Below, one piece after another: positions 22,330 through 34,628 of a stretch of 64,000 nucleotides of DNA. The stretch spans positions 276,687,662-276,751,661 of the forward strand of contig CM019064.1 of the NCBI GenBank assembly GCA_009667805.1, given 5' to 3'. The first letter of the stretch is position 1, and the number at the start of each line of letters is the position of its first letter. Made by a program: the position numbers and the translations under genes. The notes under the pieces were generated by a model, which did not search any database, was not told the origin of the DNA, and saw nothing but the letters and a program-made list of their open reading frames with translations. The DNA is from Leptobrachium leishanense. Lineage: Eukaryota > Chordata > Amphibia > Anura > Megophryidae.

Positions 22330-23789
22330 GTGTGTAAAAGAATAGTTCAAGATGTTGTATTTGGTGTGATTACTTCCTGCCTCTAATGACATGTCAATGA
22401 CAATGTCACGCATACCAATTAGAGAAGCAAAAATAAATGTATAAAATCCACTGATCTGTACTATTTTGTGTTTTATTAATCGCATTTCGTTTGAGAACAT
22501 ATTCTATTAAATCCATTACATACAGTAACCGCGAGTTCTCATGCTTCTCTTGACTGTTTCTTTGGGTGTTTATCAGTCACAGTCTCTTGTTCATCATTTT
22601 AGTTCTCTTGTAACTCATAAATGTTGTTGTTGTGTCTACTCTTGGTTGATAAAAATGATACACAATACTTTTAGGACTACAAGTTGTGATTACATTTGCA
22701 TCAAGTGGTTAACTCAATTCCTTTTATGTGAATCTCCATTTCAAAAAAGTGATATAGGCAACTAATTACCTTGAATCCGTTTGAGCCCATATCAATGCCT
22801 TAGTCTAGTAAGATATAATTCTGCTTTTAATGTAAGCCATGATCTGCAGGTTCCCCGCAGTTGACTGTCAGGCTCTGTATTTCAAACATACAAAGAAGTA
22901 TAAAAACGAGCGTGCCTTCAAAATGTGAAATAGTGAAATCATTTCTTATTGAAGGTCTGTTTTCAGCACACAAAGACATTACAGACTTCCTTCTGCTTTC
23001 ATGCATATTTCTGCAAAATGTCTCATTTGTCATTTACCATACTGAGTTATCGGCCATACTTGAGAAATGACCTTTATGAAAACAAAGTATGTCAGTGACA
23101 AGCTATGAGATTCTTCATTTTTTTTCTTTCAGTATAGAAACTTGGTGTGCATGAAGTAAATGAAATCCAGAAAAAAGGCACCATATAATTCTGAGAACTC
23201 TAAGAACTACATAAACCATATATAAGGCATATTATTAAGTCTTACTAGGAATTCTTTATATATTTATATGAAACACAATATATATAAATGGAACCATATG
23301 AAGAATGCTTAGTTTTCAGCAAAAATATCCGTAGAATAGAAGGAGACGGCAAAGTCTACGCACAGTAGCTGTTTGCATTAATGAGTAAGCAGTTAAGTAT
23401 AATGGCCCTGTTGGTTAATACTAAAAGATCCCCTGCTATTTGTGTTGTGACTGCCTATTGTAAATTAATGCTTCTAATACTTTGCATATTAAGCGCTAAT
23501 GCTGAGGCAGCCGAAGAACGAGGAGGGATTCCAAGGTCGCTTGTTATTCTCACTTCCAGCTGGTAAAAATAATAATGCCTTTTAAACCTGGTGCTAAGAG
23601 CGTTTGTTAAAGCAAAATCCCTTAATACTGGAAAAAAAAGAATAGTTCAAAAAGTAAATCTCACTTATTATCCCACAGCAAAGAGGGCGATTTGTTCTAA
23701 AGCCTCCTCTCACTGTTCTTTGACTTACTCTGAGTCATATGGACTTTGGGAGACTATACCAGCTTCAGTGCCTGTGTTGTATCTTAAAA
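22330..23789. other. Unassigned AT-rich DNA
   Basis: No gene or repeat recognised across about 1.4 kb; several short frames show no protein family resemblance. Confidence 0.5.
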
Positions 23790-23975
23790 AATTGAGCCTG
23801 GGCACCATCATCGACAGTGGGTAAAAGGATAGGGGTCCTTGCTCCACGGCCCCAAGATCCACGAATTGAATAAAAACTCCAAAACCCACTGTATTAAGTA
23901 AAGTGGATTTATTCCAACACCAGAAAGAAGATGAAGTTTCGACCAGGACTAGTCTTTGGCAAGTCTTGTGTTGTA
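23790..23975. repeat. Possible short interspersed repeat
   Basis: GAAGTTTCGACCAGGACTAG and the following TCTTTGGCAAG resemble a motif common in amphibian dispersed repeats, as I recall it. Only one copy in this window, so it cannot be confirmed internally. Confidence 0.35.
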
Positions 23976-23995
23976 TCTGTTAGGAGTTCCTTAAT

Positions 23996-24402
23996 TTAAC
24001 CTCCCTGGAGTTCTATTTATTTAGAAAATTCTTGTCTGAAAACGGTCTAATTCCCCCCCCCCTAGCGGCATCCCGAGTGTGTCTTGTGGTTAAATTCCTA
24101 TGTTGGAAGCGGTAACCCCGAGCAACACTCGGGATGCCGCTGGATACATCGCCTCTCCCTGCGCTCCCTCGATGTCCCCCATAGTCTCCTCCGGCGATCG
24201 TGAACTCATTGCTTCCTGGTTTCCTCCTCGTGAGAAGGAATCCAGGAAGTATGAGGTCGCGATCACCGGAGGAGACTGCAGAGATCAGCGAGGGAGCGCA
24301 GGGAGAGGTGATGTATACAGCCCAAGCGTGTTTCGGGGTTACCGCTATCAGCGGTGAAATCTAACCCCGAGACACACTCGGGAACACCGCCAGGGAGGTT
24401 AA
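23996..24402. mobile_element. TTAA-flanked fold-back MITE (copy 3 of 3)
   Basis: Starts TTAACCTCCCTGG and ends CCGCCAGGGAGGTTAA. The 407-bp body is a long imperfect palindrome: GTAACCCCGAG and TCCTCCGGCGATC in the left arm pair with their inverses in the right arm. Compared with 637 it carries an extra stretch with a run of C near 24053. Non-coding. Confidence 0.85.
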
Positions 24403-25377
24403 GCAAGGTAATAGTAATTATTATTATTATTTTATTAAGTGCCAACACATTCCAAAGTGTTGTACAGAGGTACAATGGGTAACAAGACAGTTTTACAATA
24501 CACCAAACGGGCAAGTCATTATTTCACTTACAGATCCAGGAGGAGATGAGGGCCCTATACCCGTGGGAGCTTGCATTCTAGATGGGTGGAGGGGTGAGAA
24601 ACAGGAGGGGAGGACTGCAATAATGGGAATGATGGTAATATAGAGAGAGAGATGAGGACGGTTATTGGGTTGTTTGGATGTTTATTACAGAGTTGGGTGG
24701 TATGCTTCCCTAAACAGAAGTGTCTTTAGGGGGAATATAAAAGACACCAGATTTTGGGAGAGTCTGATATTGTGAGGAAGCGCGTTCCATAGGGTTGGCG
24801 CTGCACGAGAAAACCGTTACAAGCATTTATAAAGCACTTACAAGTTCCGTAGTGCTGTACAATTTGTGTGGCAGAATACAAAATGTCCATACAAGTTAAA
24901 CACACAGAACAGTAGGAGAGAGGACCCTGCCCAAGAGCTTACAATCTAAGAAAAGTCCTGCAGTCTGACATGTGAGGTGGTAATGATGTAGAATGCCAAA
25001 ATCAGATCATTGTTGGATCTTACGGGCGAGCTGGGGTATATTAAGTGATTAGTGAGGGATTTGTAGGTCAGGATGAGTAATTTGAATTTTATTCTGCTGT
25101 GGATGAGGAGCCAGTTACGGGATTCACAGAGAGAAGCAGCGGAGACAGAGCGACTGGTGAGATAGGCCGGGCTGATGAGTTTAGGATGGACTGCCTGGGG
25201 GAGAGTAAGGTAGTAGGTTATTGCAGTAGTCTAAGTTGTTTGGGTGTGTGAGCAGTCAGAAATGGATACATTTTGGCGATATATTACGGAGGTGATCGCA
25301 GCAAGATGAGGAAAGTAATTGGATGTGGGGTTGAAGAAAAGATTGGAGTCTAGACTCACTCCAAGGCAGCAGACTTG

Positions 25378-26345
25378 CAGGGTTATCCAAAGAGATCCAA
25401 ATTGCTTGAGAAAGGTAACCGAACGCTGAAAATCAGCGTTCGGTTACCTTTCCTGGCCATTCGGCTATCCAGAGAGTAGGCAATTCGCCAAATCCTGGCG
25501 AATTGCCTGCACATACGGTGCCTGTTCGGTGCCTGTTCGGGGGCAGTGAAATCCCCATGAAAAAGCACTGCTTCAGCTATTCAGAGAACACAAACCAGCA
25601 GTGAAAGGTTCCCCTAATGCCCTGCCATTCGGTGGTTTAATTGGGCAAATTTATTCAGGAGAATCCCATAGACTTAGAAACATAGAAACATAGAAAAATG
25701 TCGGCAGATAAGAACCTTTCGGCCCATCTAGTCTGCCCAATTACATGGATACTTTACTTGGATTTATCTTTTGTTTAGGATAAACAAAATGTTAATGTTA
25801 AAAATATTCCCGTTTTAATTCAATAACTAAAAAAACATTCATTATAAAATTCTGCAGCAAAAAGTCTCTTATTTATAGATTTTTTAGGATACTTTAAGCA
25901 TTTTTTTTTTTATCATTCCCTGAACCTCATGCGTAAATTTCAGACATTTTCGCTCAGTAGTTTCTTTGCAAACAGCGTTTCATTTTCACAGATTCATACA
26001 AACGGTTTTGCTAATTTATTCACTGCCTCCTCTGCGTCTCAGCTGCTTCGGCTCTGTGGGATTCGGCTCCTGTTCGGCTGCTTCGCTGCGTGTGATCGGC
26101 TCCTGCTCGGGTTTTTCGAAGGTTAATCCAGATGTTTTTGCTTGTTTTCAGCGTGCATTCGGTGGGTTTTGCGGTTAGTTTTCGGTGGGTTTGCGGCAGC
26201 CTTTCCCTGCAATTCGGGGACCCTGTGGTGCTTGCTGAATACACCGCAGGGTCACCGAAATGCAATCGACAAAAGGAACCGAATTGAAGAGAACGAAAAG
26301 TCACCGAACGTGCGGTGACTTTTCGAATCTCTTTGGATAGCCCTG
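25378..26345 (+). mobile_element. CAGGG hairpin-rich element with TTG duplications
   Basis: Starts CAGGGTTATCCAAAGAGATC and ends CTCTTTGGATAGCCCTG. TTG lies on both sides (25375-25377, 26346-26348). The left subterminal hairpin has a perfect 16-bp stem, 25414-25429 with 25433-25448; the right one a 13-bp stem, 26294-26306 with 26313-26325. It sits inside the L2 remnant and itself carries an insertion at 25675. No transposase. Confidence 0.88.
25675..25792 (+). mobile_element. Dispersed repeat fragment nested in the CAGGG element
   Basis: Begins AGAAACATAGAAACATAG and continues GTCTGCCCAATTACATGG, nearly identical to 62093-62205. Other family members read straight from CCCATAGGCTTC into AATGTTAAAAATATTCCC, so this is a later insertion. 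Class unknown. Confidence 0.72.
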
Positions 26346-26473
26346 TTGGTCTGAGGGAAGGATAGTGATTACGTCAACAGTTATAGAAAAGTCAGGAATC
26401 CGAGCAGAGTTAGAGGGGGGAATTAGGAACTCAGTCTTAGACATATTGATCTTCATATATGGGTGTCATCTGC

Positions 26474-26749
26474 CTATAGGTGATATTTAAAGCTATAAGT
26501 GGTGATGAGTTTACCCAGCAAGGAGGTATAGATGGAAAAGATCAGAGGTCCCAGGACAGAGTTTTGAGGAATGCCAACAGATAGAGGGATTGCGGAAGAA
26601 TTGCCGGCAAGGGATACTGAAAAGGATCTATTGGAGAGGTAGGAGTTGGACCAGGAGAGGGTGGTATGGCAGAGACCAAGAGAGCAGGGGGTCTTTAGGA
26701 GGAGGGAATGATCCAATTGATCAAAGGCAGTAATGAATATAGGGTCCAC
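26474..26749 (-). pseudogene. L2-type reverse transcriptase fragment
   Basis: The 91-codon minus-strand frame reads like part of the reverse transcriptase palm of L2/CR1-type LINEs: [10 protein letters not shown] corresponds to the conserved FDTVDH-type motif, then LSNRSFSV, then [13 protein letters not shown], which matches the family's GVPQGSVLGPL motif with G replaced by N. The YADD catalytic motif, expected just downstream, is not reached because the frame ends at KYHL. The piece lacks a true start and is the broken core of the LINE remnant ending at 24417. It would have copied LINE RNA at the target site. Not functional. Confidence 0.75.
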
Positions 26750-26924
26750 AAATTCTTAACAGCTTGCTTCATTATTTGCCATTTGTGGTTCCTGTTTATG
26801 AGCTCAACCGGAATAGGGACCAATTTTTGTTGTTAATACTGCCAATGTTCTGCCAATTCAACTTTTCTGCAGAACTGGATTTTTGGTTTTTTTGGGGTTT
26901 TTTTAGGGTAAATGAGTTACATTT

Positions 26925-27036
26925 GGCGAACTGCCTGCTCTCTGAATAGCTGAATGGCAAGGAAAGGTAACCGTACGCTGAATTTCACTGTTCGGTTACC
27001 TTTCGGCCACAATTCGCATCTCTTTGAAGAACTCTG
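26925..27036 (-). mobile_element. CAGGG element terminal fragment
   Basis: Matches the right 110 bp of the 8100 copy: GGCGAACTGCCTGCTCTCTG, the GGTAACCG palindrome and a terminal ACTCTG. The remaining ~800 bp of the element are absent. Confidence 0.72.
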
Positions 27037-27460
27037 TTAGTCTCTATAAAGGACATGCTTTTTAAATTAAAATTCAATGCAGTATATCGTAATGACAGAG
27101 AGTAATGTTCTTGCCATTATAACATATAAACAATACATAACGCAAGAACTCAGCTCATCTACACTTTGAAGCCAAATCATAAGATATAAAAAAATACATA
27201 TTAAAATATTATTTAATGTTTATTTTTATGGAATTTCAGTGGTTCTAAGCTTCTCATAATTTTCTTTTCATTTGTGATTTTCATTTCAGATTTAAAAATG
27301 ATGTGAAGCCACCACTGAACCTTCACAAGGCCACATCTAAAAGCCTCTTTGGCAAGGAGAGATATTTTACCATCACAGGAGAGGAGAAATAGGATCCTCA
27401 CAAATGCTTTTGCAAATTGAGAGAGCAAGATTGATTATTCTAGCTAAAGTAGAAACACTT
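27037..27460. other. Unassigned AT-rich DNA
   Basis: No gene or repeat recognised. Confidence 0.5.
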
Positions 27461-28226
27461 AAAGAGTTATTCAAAGAGTGCCGTTCTTGCCACCGAATTG
27501 CATCCAAACGGTGAATTTCACCGTACGGTGCAATTACGTGGCAGTTTGTCTATTCAGAAAGCTGTCAATTTGCCAAATACTGTCGAATTGACAGTGAAAT
27601 ACGGTGCAGTTCGCCTCAGATTACCACAATTTGGCAATCTTTTGGCAGCAGGGAAATTGTCCCAAAGAGAAATAATGGTTATTCAGAGAACGCCGAACTG
27701 CACTGAAATTTCAGTGAAATGCCCTGATTTTTGGTGATTCAGTTCGACAGATTTGATCAGACACATTCCATTTTTTTTATTCAACTATTTATTTTTTCAT
27801 TTTCAGAAAACCATCTTTTTATTTATAAATTCTTTTGGATTTTTTTTTTTGGCAAACTTTTTGATGCCCAACTTTTTTTATGTACTCTTTTTTTTTTTAT
27901 TCTGTAACAGACAGTTTTATTTATAAAAAAAATGTATAGGACCTTTATTTCCACACATTTTTACACCTTTTTATTGTTTTTTAAACACATTTTAAAGAAG
28001 CAGAGTTCTTTTTTTTTTTCTGCACTTTGGCAGTGTTTGGCCTAGTTTGGCAGCATTCGGCAGTCTGTTCAGCTGTCGCAGGCATTCTTCGGCGGTTCCA
28101 TGTTCCACGCACTTTGGGGACCCTGCGGTGAATAGTGAATTCACCGTAGGGTTGGCGAATGCATATAGCAGAAGTACACCGCACGAGAAAGCACTGAAGT
28201 TTCAGTGCTTTCTGAATAACCCCTTT
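27461..28226. mobile_element. ~765-bp hairpin-rich element related to the CAGGG family
   Basis: Ends are AAAGAGTTATTCAAAG and CTGAATAACCCCTTT, imperfectly inverted. Subterminal palindromes include CGGTGAATTTCACCG (about 27510) and CACTGAAGTTTCAGTG (28190-28206). The middle is T-rich and the right half contains GGACCCTGCGGTGAA, similar to the CAGGG family's GGACCCTGTGGTG. A second, split copy lies at 50185. No protein seen. Confidence 0.68.
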
Positions 28227-29011
28227 ATTAGCATTATATCTTGTTTATATTATATTTATCTATGGATTTGTCATAGTCATCCTGTTCTCATTCACAAACA
28301 GAATCTGTTTATGGATTTAAATGAGCATAAACTGCGAAAACGTTTAGATTATCTTGTTGGAAGGAAAAAACATTTCTGCTTCCACCAAGATATTAGGTAA
28401 CGCATGAAATGGAGAGACCAGATCAGATGGATATCTCTGCCCCCATACTTCCTTGAAATGGTATCTTGCGCTTTATATCTGAAAAGGACCATCATTTATT
28501 TTGCTCCTTAACAGGTGCTTGCTGATATTTGTATATTTGTATATATTTTATATTTTGTATTAAAGTAAAGCTTAATTCATCTTTTGTATAGTAGAATAGG
28601 CGAAATACAGATGCAGAAAACATGGTATATTTGATGACATCTGTATTGAGATGTATATAATGCATAAATCACACATACTACTTTGCACATTATACGGAAA
28701 TGCCTCTAGCTTTCACAGAATAACCAAAATTATCCCATAATACAGATTTACTGCAAATCTGTACTGTTGTTGCAGCACAAAAGAGAAGAAAAGCTTGTAA
28801 AAGAGAAAGAAAAAGTAAAAAAAAACAATATTTTCAAAGCCATAACAGGATATTGTATGTCTGCTCAAAAGAAAGAAATCAATGTAAATTTTATTGAAGA
28901 ACGCCTCCAATTAAGAGCACTGTGCAGAATCCAGCAAAGTGCAAATTACTGCATTTTTATATGAGCAATTTGTGGTGTTACAAAGCTCTGAACACATATG
29001 ATAAAACATAA
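28227..29011. other. Unassigned AT-rich DNA
   Basis: No gene or repeat recognised. Confidence 0.5.
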
Positions 29012-29590
29012 GGGGTTATTTGCTAACCACCGAGCTTACATTGAAAGAACATTGGATTTCGTTTGGGAACTACTGTGGATGAACTACGATGAGTTGACTA
29101 TTTAGGGAATTTCCAACACCGTTCACTGTATTCATTCCACTATGGTTCTCTGTAATTTTCATGATTTGTTTTCCATATTTGTTCCCTATGTTTCATTGGT
29201 CTCTTAACTGACATTTCTGCCAAGGTTCAACATAGTTTTCATTGGAGTTTCCACGATACTTTCTACCAAGATAGTCTACAGTTCACCCGTGTTTCCATCA
29301 CTGATTCAGTGGAAGTTGACAAGCTTTGTTTTTACCATTGTTTTCAGCTTAATTTCAATCTGTATCCTTTAAAACTGGCAAAGTATATTTCCTGTCATTA
29401 CAAACAAAGGGTGGAACAATGCTAAAAAGAATTTACTAATTTTATGAAACCATTTTTCGGTGTGGTACTCCATAGCTTGGATCAATCTTGCCTGCCTTTG
29501 TTGATTTTTACTTCTGTGAATAGTCAAAGTTCATTGTAGCTGCCACAACTGTGCACTTTGCTGCCGTATCAGTTGTTAGTGAACATCCCC
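29012..29590. mobile_element. ~580-bp MITE
   Basis: GGGGTTATTTGCTAAC at the left is matched by GTTAGTGAACATCCCC at the right in inverted form. No clear flanking duplication. The interior is rich in TTTCCA and ACCATTG-type words but not tandem. Confidence 0.6.
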
Positions 29591-30004
29591 AATAGTGTTA
29601 TTTACTGCCAGAAATGTTTTGCCTATTAAGCAATGGTACTTGCACAACACATTGCATTCTACTTGGCTACAAACAGCTTCCAACTGAGTCATTAGAATAA
29701 CTGTTAAGTCCTCAGTGTTTGTGGTTGCAGGCACAATATTAAATGCTAAAATCGCTAGTCTGATCTGCAAGCTTTGCTTATGGCTTAAATGTCACAACTG
29801 CTTACTATAAATTAATAGGTCCTATACTTTTTATAGGAGACTTGAATTTTCAGTTAGCCTGAAAAGAATAAAATTGCTATGTAGCATGTTCTTTTCAGCT
29901 CGAGTCGGTATTCTGCAAAGAATTCTGGCTCCCAGAACCTGGTGTTTTTGTAAATGGTTTGTAATATGTATACTAAATAAAATCTAAACTTATCCCTGAT
30001 CCCA
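29591..30004. other. Unassigned DNA
   Basis: No gene or repeat recognised. Confidence 0.45.
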
Positions 30005-30850
30005 TTATGCAGTGGGTACTGTGCATGGCATCTGGCCACTTACATGCAGAACACAGAGAACTAATGGCTCCCAGTGTACTTCCACAGCGGTGCTGCTGTA
30101 TAGGTTGCACATGGGTCAGACAGGCATGGCAGCTTGGGGCCGGCACGATGTCCAGATCACCCAGCAGCAGTGCGGCTATGGAAAGCCTACAGCCACCACT
30201 CTCTTATTGGCAGGGCGGACTTGGGGGCATTGGCATTTCCACGACAGCCCAATGTCATTGCGTCCGCACATTCTGGTGCTCACCTAAAACTTTGGCCTAG
30301 GGGGTGGAACTTGGCTTTACTTAATGCCGGCAGTTCCTCAGTGCGGCACCCTGTTGTGGTTCTTAACCCGATAGCGTGCTCTCCCCTATCTGTGTACTGA
30401 CCATAGCCTGTCCCGACTACTTTGCTTACTATCCATTTATGGACCCCAGCCTGTCCTGGCTATGTTGCAAACTATCCATGTAGTGACCTTGGCCTGTCCT
30501 GTCCTGACTGCGTTGCTGACTATCCATGTATCAACCCCAGCTAGTCCTATCTTCGGTGCTGCCTGTCCTTGTATCAACCTTGGCTGGCACTGTCCTTGTT
30601 GATGCCTCTTGGCGTGCCTACTCTCGTTTGTGACTGTACCTTGGGCTGTTGGTGCTCCTGCTTCCTCTTTCTTTTCTGTCCACTTAAGGACTGGCTCTAC
30701 TTTATACTCCAGTCCATATACCTATTATTTCCATCCCTCCCATTCCATCATTGCTCCCATTGGGAGAATTCAGGATAGGTGTCGCTCGTGGCTTTTTGTT
30801 GGTGCTGCTTGTTGGTCTTTTATTCGGCTCTGCCGACCTCACAGGTACAA
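30005..30850 (+). mobile_element. Possible LTR-derived block
   Basis: A sharply GC- and pyrimidine-richer block with loose repeats of GACCCCAGCCTGTCCTG, CTTGGCCTGTCC and CTATCCATG spaced 50-60 bp apart, a style common in Gypsy LTR/leader regions. No TG...CA ends with matching flanks were found, and none of the overlapping frames resembles a protein family. Confidence 0.35.
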
Positions 30851-33800
30851 CCCACTTACATGAGATTGCCAATGTCCAATGTGCACATAAAAAATATGTG
30901 ATGTACGCACACAAAAAAATATTGCCACTTAATATCAACAAATCTCCAAATTACTGTAAGGGTGTGACAGCATGGAATAAAATATAGAAATTTAACAAAA
31001 TAGTTCAATATAATAATACAATAAAGTCCAAGGCTGGTATACAATTATAAAAAGCTGTATTTTAGATGCCAATTTGCTAGATGTATTAATTGTTTGCTTA
31101 TTTCGGACTTACTTGTTATATTTTTATCATATTGCTGGGTTGAATGCACACTTATTTTATGCGATGATGTACCAAAGATTTATAGCATGTGTACCAGATA
31201 AGAATGCATAAGGGGATAATCAGTACTGTTTGGGGAGTTTGTTTCTGAAATAAATTGCACTAGAGCTGCTATCCATAGTCACCGAAATTTGTCTTTTTTA
31301 GTCAATATTACATAACATTAGAAACATTTCCTCAAACATGATTATTGCTGTTTTTTACTACTGACATTTCGTTATCTACGTTATGTTACACTAAATCTTT
31401 CTTACCTCAACAGAAGTATTCCAACAATGTCCTGGCTATATTTCTTCGTTAATATTTCAGCCAAGGGATTGGTCTCTTTTCCAAAGATCACAGAAAATGC
31501 AGTACAGAAATTACCAATTTGTCTGCAAAAAGACATTTCCCTTGTGATTGCTTTAGGATATTTGGCTTCCACAAACAACTTCAGGGCCAGCAGTTGGTTT
31601 GTACACTTTACAAAGCTCTGCATCTTAAATTCCCTTAAGCATCAGACTTGAACAGCAAACAATGCAATTCAATGTCCTAGGGTTCTTTAAAAAAAAAAAG
31701 AAAACCTGCTACTAATGACTCTTTTGCTCAGGTATTTTGTTCTCAATAATGTAAGCTGTTTAATTTTCATATGTCATCTCAAGCGCTGATTGTGGTTTTT
31801 AGAACGTAAACAAACTATAGAGTTTGCTAAGATTCCGCTCAGGTCCTGAAGAATGATTTAGCGTTTCACATCAACCACATAAAGAAGTATAAAATGACTC
31901 CCCATAGACCATGGATGATTACACTGAATAAGTCCATAGATGCAAATAAGTATCATATTGTAGATTGATGCCTCTTTTGCTGGTGATATATTTCTGTTTT
32001 TTTATCCTGCAGTAGTAGAGTTCAGGTTTAATTTTAGAGTCTAGCACCAGTCATGTTTGCAAAAAGAAATGTTACACATAACAGTGTTGAATGACCCCAA
32101 TTGGTTTAGCGATAAACGCTTCTTGCTTTAGTGGACTGCTTGATAACTAATAGAAAAAATATACCAGGTTAATCACAAGTCAGGTACAACTCAAACAACT
32201 CTATAACTAATATTGGCCTATGCAGCACATTATTTTAAAGAAACACTCTATAAAATACCCTAACTGCCCAATTATTGTTTATTTATCGTTTTTCTTTAAG
32301 CTGCAAATACTCGCCCTTTCTTCCTGCAGCTTTTTTACCCTACGCAAATTGTGCATTGCTCAGAAAATACATACTTTCTGTAACAGCAACTGGGGTATAC
32401 TGGTCTCCCGCTTGTGGACCAGACCCAAAGCTGCTACAGCGTCCGTCCCTTCTTTTCAGCAAAGCTGATGCACAACAGCTTCTCTTCTCCCAACCCTCAG
32501 CCAGAACTTGTGGGAGTGCAATATATTTATATGTAGCTCTCCCCAAACACCAGACATACCGCTTAGTACAGGGGAATGAATATCTTTAATGAAAATGAGA
32601 GAAGTTTTATGGACAGCAGATATAAGGAGGTAACATGACACAATCAACCGAATACATTCTCTACATGAGGGGGAGTTGAATTCCTAGAGAAAACACTGAA
32701 ACCTAATTAGTTACACAATAGATGGGATTAACAAACACAGAGCATCATATTAAACTAAGAACATACAGATAGGAGACAATACGTCTATGTTGTATCTCTA
32801 ACACAAACTCCTAAAATACAGTTTCAAGATAAATGTATTTTGAACTCATTTAACCGTTAGATGACCCTTATGCCCATTGTCCTTGAACTGGATTTGCCAA
32901 ATGGGTCCACGATCTCTTGGCAGGAGGCCAGCCTCCACACCTCTACAACAGGCACAGAGGCCATGTAAAGTGCAGGCAAGGGTGCCAAGGAGGGTGAGGG
33001 CACGAAGGTAGAGGGAGCTTTGGTTACACTTTCTATACTCAAATTCTGTAGCACCTGTGAAGAACGATGGATCAGAGCTGCACATGCATGTCGTAATAAC
33101 CCATGCCCAAAGCTAAAAGAAGGTACAGCACTTGCCTACCAAGGGTCCAAATCACTGGGGCTGTACAGACCGGGTGGTTCAAATTCCATATCAGGTAGAG
33201 AAAACAGAGACCTGCCCGAGCCGACATATTGTGATGGCATCCATGTATTAAAGCTCCTTCATGGTCCATCCTGATTGCCCTGGCCTCTTTATGGTACCAC
33301 ACAACTGAGTCCAGATTCTACCTCTAAATTACTTTGAGTAGTGGGATAAGGCTAGGTGTTAACTCTTGCTCTCAAATGACCTGTGAAGATTGAATAGCAG
33401 GCAGGTCAAGATCATAAATGTAGTTGAAGACCTGAGACGCTTCAATGAAAGTATTTACAACGGATTTCACTTGGCTGTGGATACAATCCGAAATAATCTG
33501 GCTGATTGCTATATAAACCACACCTACATAAACTTCTGTCTCCATTCAGTGCAGACACATTTTACTTCAGTTTTTGGACAAATGAATATTTGCATTTTCT
33601 ATTATTTGTCTATATACATAGGAGAAATATAAATAAGCTTATTTCCATATTTTAACTCGTGCATTCCATTTTAGAAATTATGCTGTTTTTGTTCTTTTGC
33701 CAAGGACACAAAATTTACATTTAGTGGATTTATTCAATTTGTAACATATTTACATGTCAAATGGAGATATAAAATATAAAGACCGGTGGTCAGTGACAGC

Positions 33801-34445
33801 AATTTTGTCATTTTCTATGGTTCACCTTATTATTGATACATTATTCTATGGTGTACATTTTAATTGCTCTAAAACAATTCTATAAAACATCAAAGGAGTC
33901 AATATTCCATTATATGAGGTATTTTCCCAGATTTCTGAAATCACAAATAACCTAATAATACTGGAGTTTTCTCAGGAATGCATTACATGAATACGTTTCA
34001 TAGCTTAATTACTAGCTTGCACTCTCATTACCATTCAGACTTGGGCTTTATTACATAGTCAATGGATTCGCTCTCCGATGAAATTCTTGGCAGGATTTCT
34101 ATACATATTCATATGGAGACAGAGGACAAGGAATTCGAAAAAGAAATGGTTCGCAAATAATGAGAGTAAGTGGTAGAAAATACGTAGAGCGAGAAGAATA
34201 AAACCTCACAATTTCTGTTGTCGGTGGCTAAAAATAACTAAATCTGAGCCTACTTCCTCAAAGAAATAAATCATTAACTTGCTTTTGTGTTTACAGTATA
34301 TATGATGGAATAAAGAAAAAAAAAAGAAATGGACTTAAATTACCACATGGCATTATAAGACAAATGTATCACTGAAATAGATGGATGCTTTGTTTTAAAA
34401 CTGTACTAGTATGGTGATAGTACTTTAAAACCATGCCGTATAAAT
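30851..34445. other. 3.6 kb without recognised features
   Basis: AT-rich, low repeat content to the eye. A short A-rich run lies at 31687-31705. 32840-33300 is somewhat GC-richer and carries small frames on both strands without recognisable homology. No splice-bounded exon could be argued. Confidence 0.45.
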
Positions 34446-34628
34446 CAATGCTTCAAAAACCTGTCCTCGGGACCCTCAACCAGGCCAGATTTTACAGATC
34501 ACCTTGGGGAAACGCAGACTGAATCCTGCAATCACTGAGCAGCAAATCATATCACCTGTGCTGTACTTCAGATATCTGGCAAACCTGAGCTGTCAGCGGG
34601 TCCTGAGGACAAGGGTTGGGAAACACTG
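34446..34628 (-). mobile_element. Short hAT MITE (CAGTG type), copy 1 of 2
   Basis: Shares most of its length, inverted, with 60637-60811: CCTGTCCTCGGGACC near the left and GGGTTGGGAAACACTG at the right. Terminal CAATG and CACTG fit hAT ends; no 8-bp duplication is left. Confidence 0.75.

Larger units (their letters stand above)
24417..26760 (-). mobile_element. L2-type LINE remnant, interrupted
   Basis: The minus strand reads from a reverse transcriptase piece near 26750 to a 3' end at about 24420 that finishes in an ATT repeat, the microsatellite-type tail of L2/CR1 LINEs. A CAGGG element splits it (25378-26345), and an inserted block at about 24815-24950 repeats a second LINE-like 3' end (AAAGCACTTACAAG, TGCTGTACAATTTG). 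The 3' portion is also found at 57994. No intact frame remains. Confidence 0.65.

Noticed and set aside
30005..30850. Possible cellular gene because of GC-rich sequence and several overlapping frames
   Set aside because: Frames conflict, none has a family resemblance, and the GACC/CTGTCC-rich repetition looks LTR-derived.
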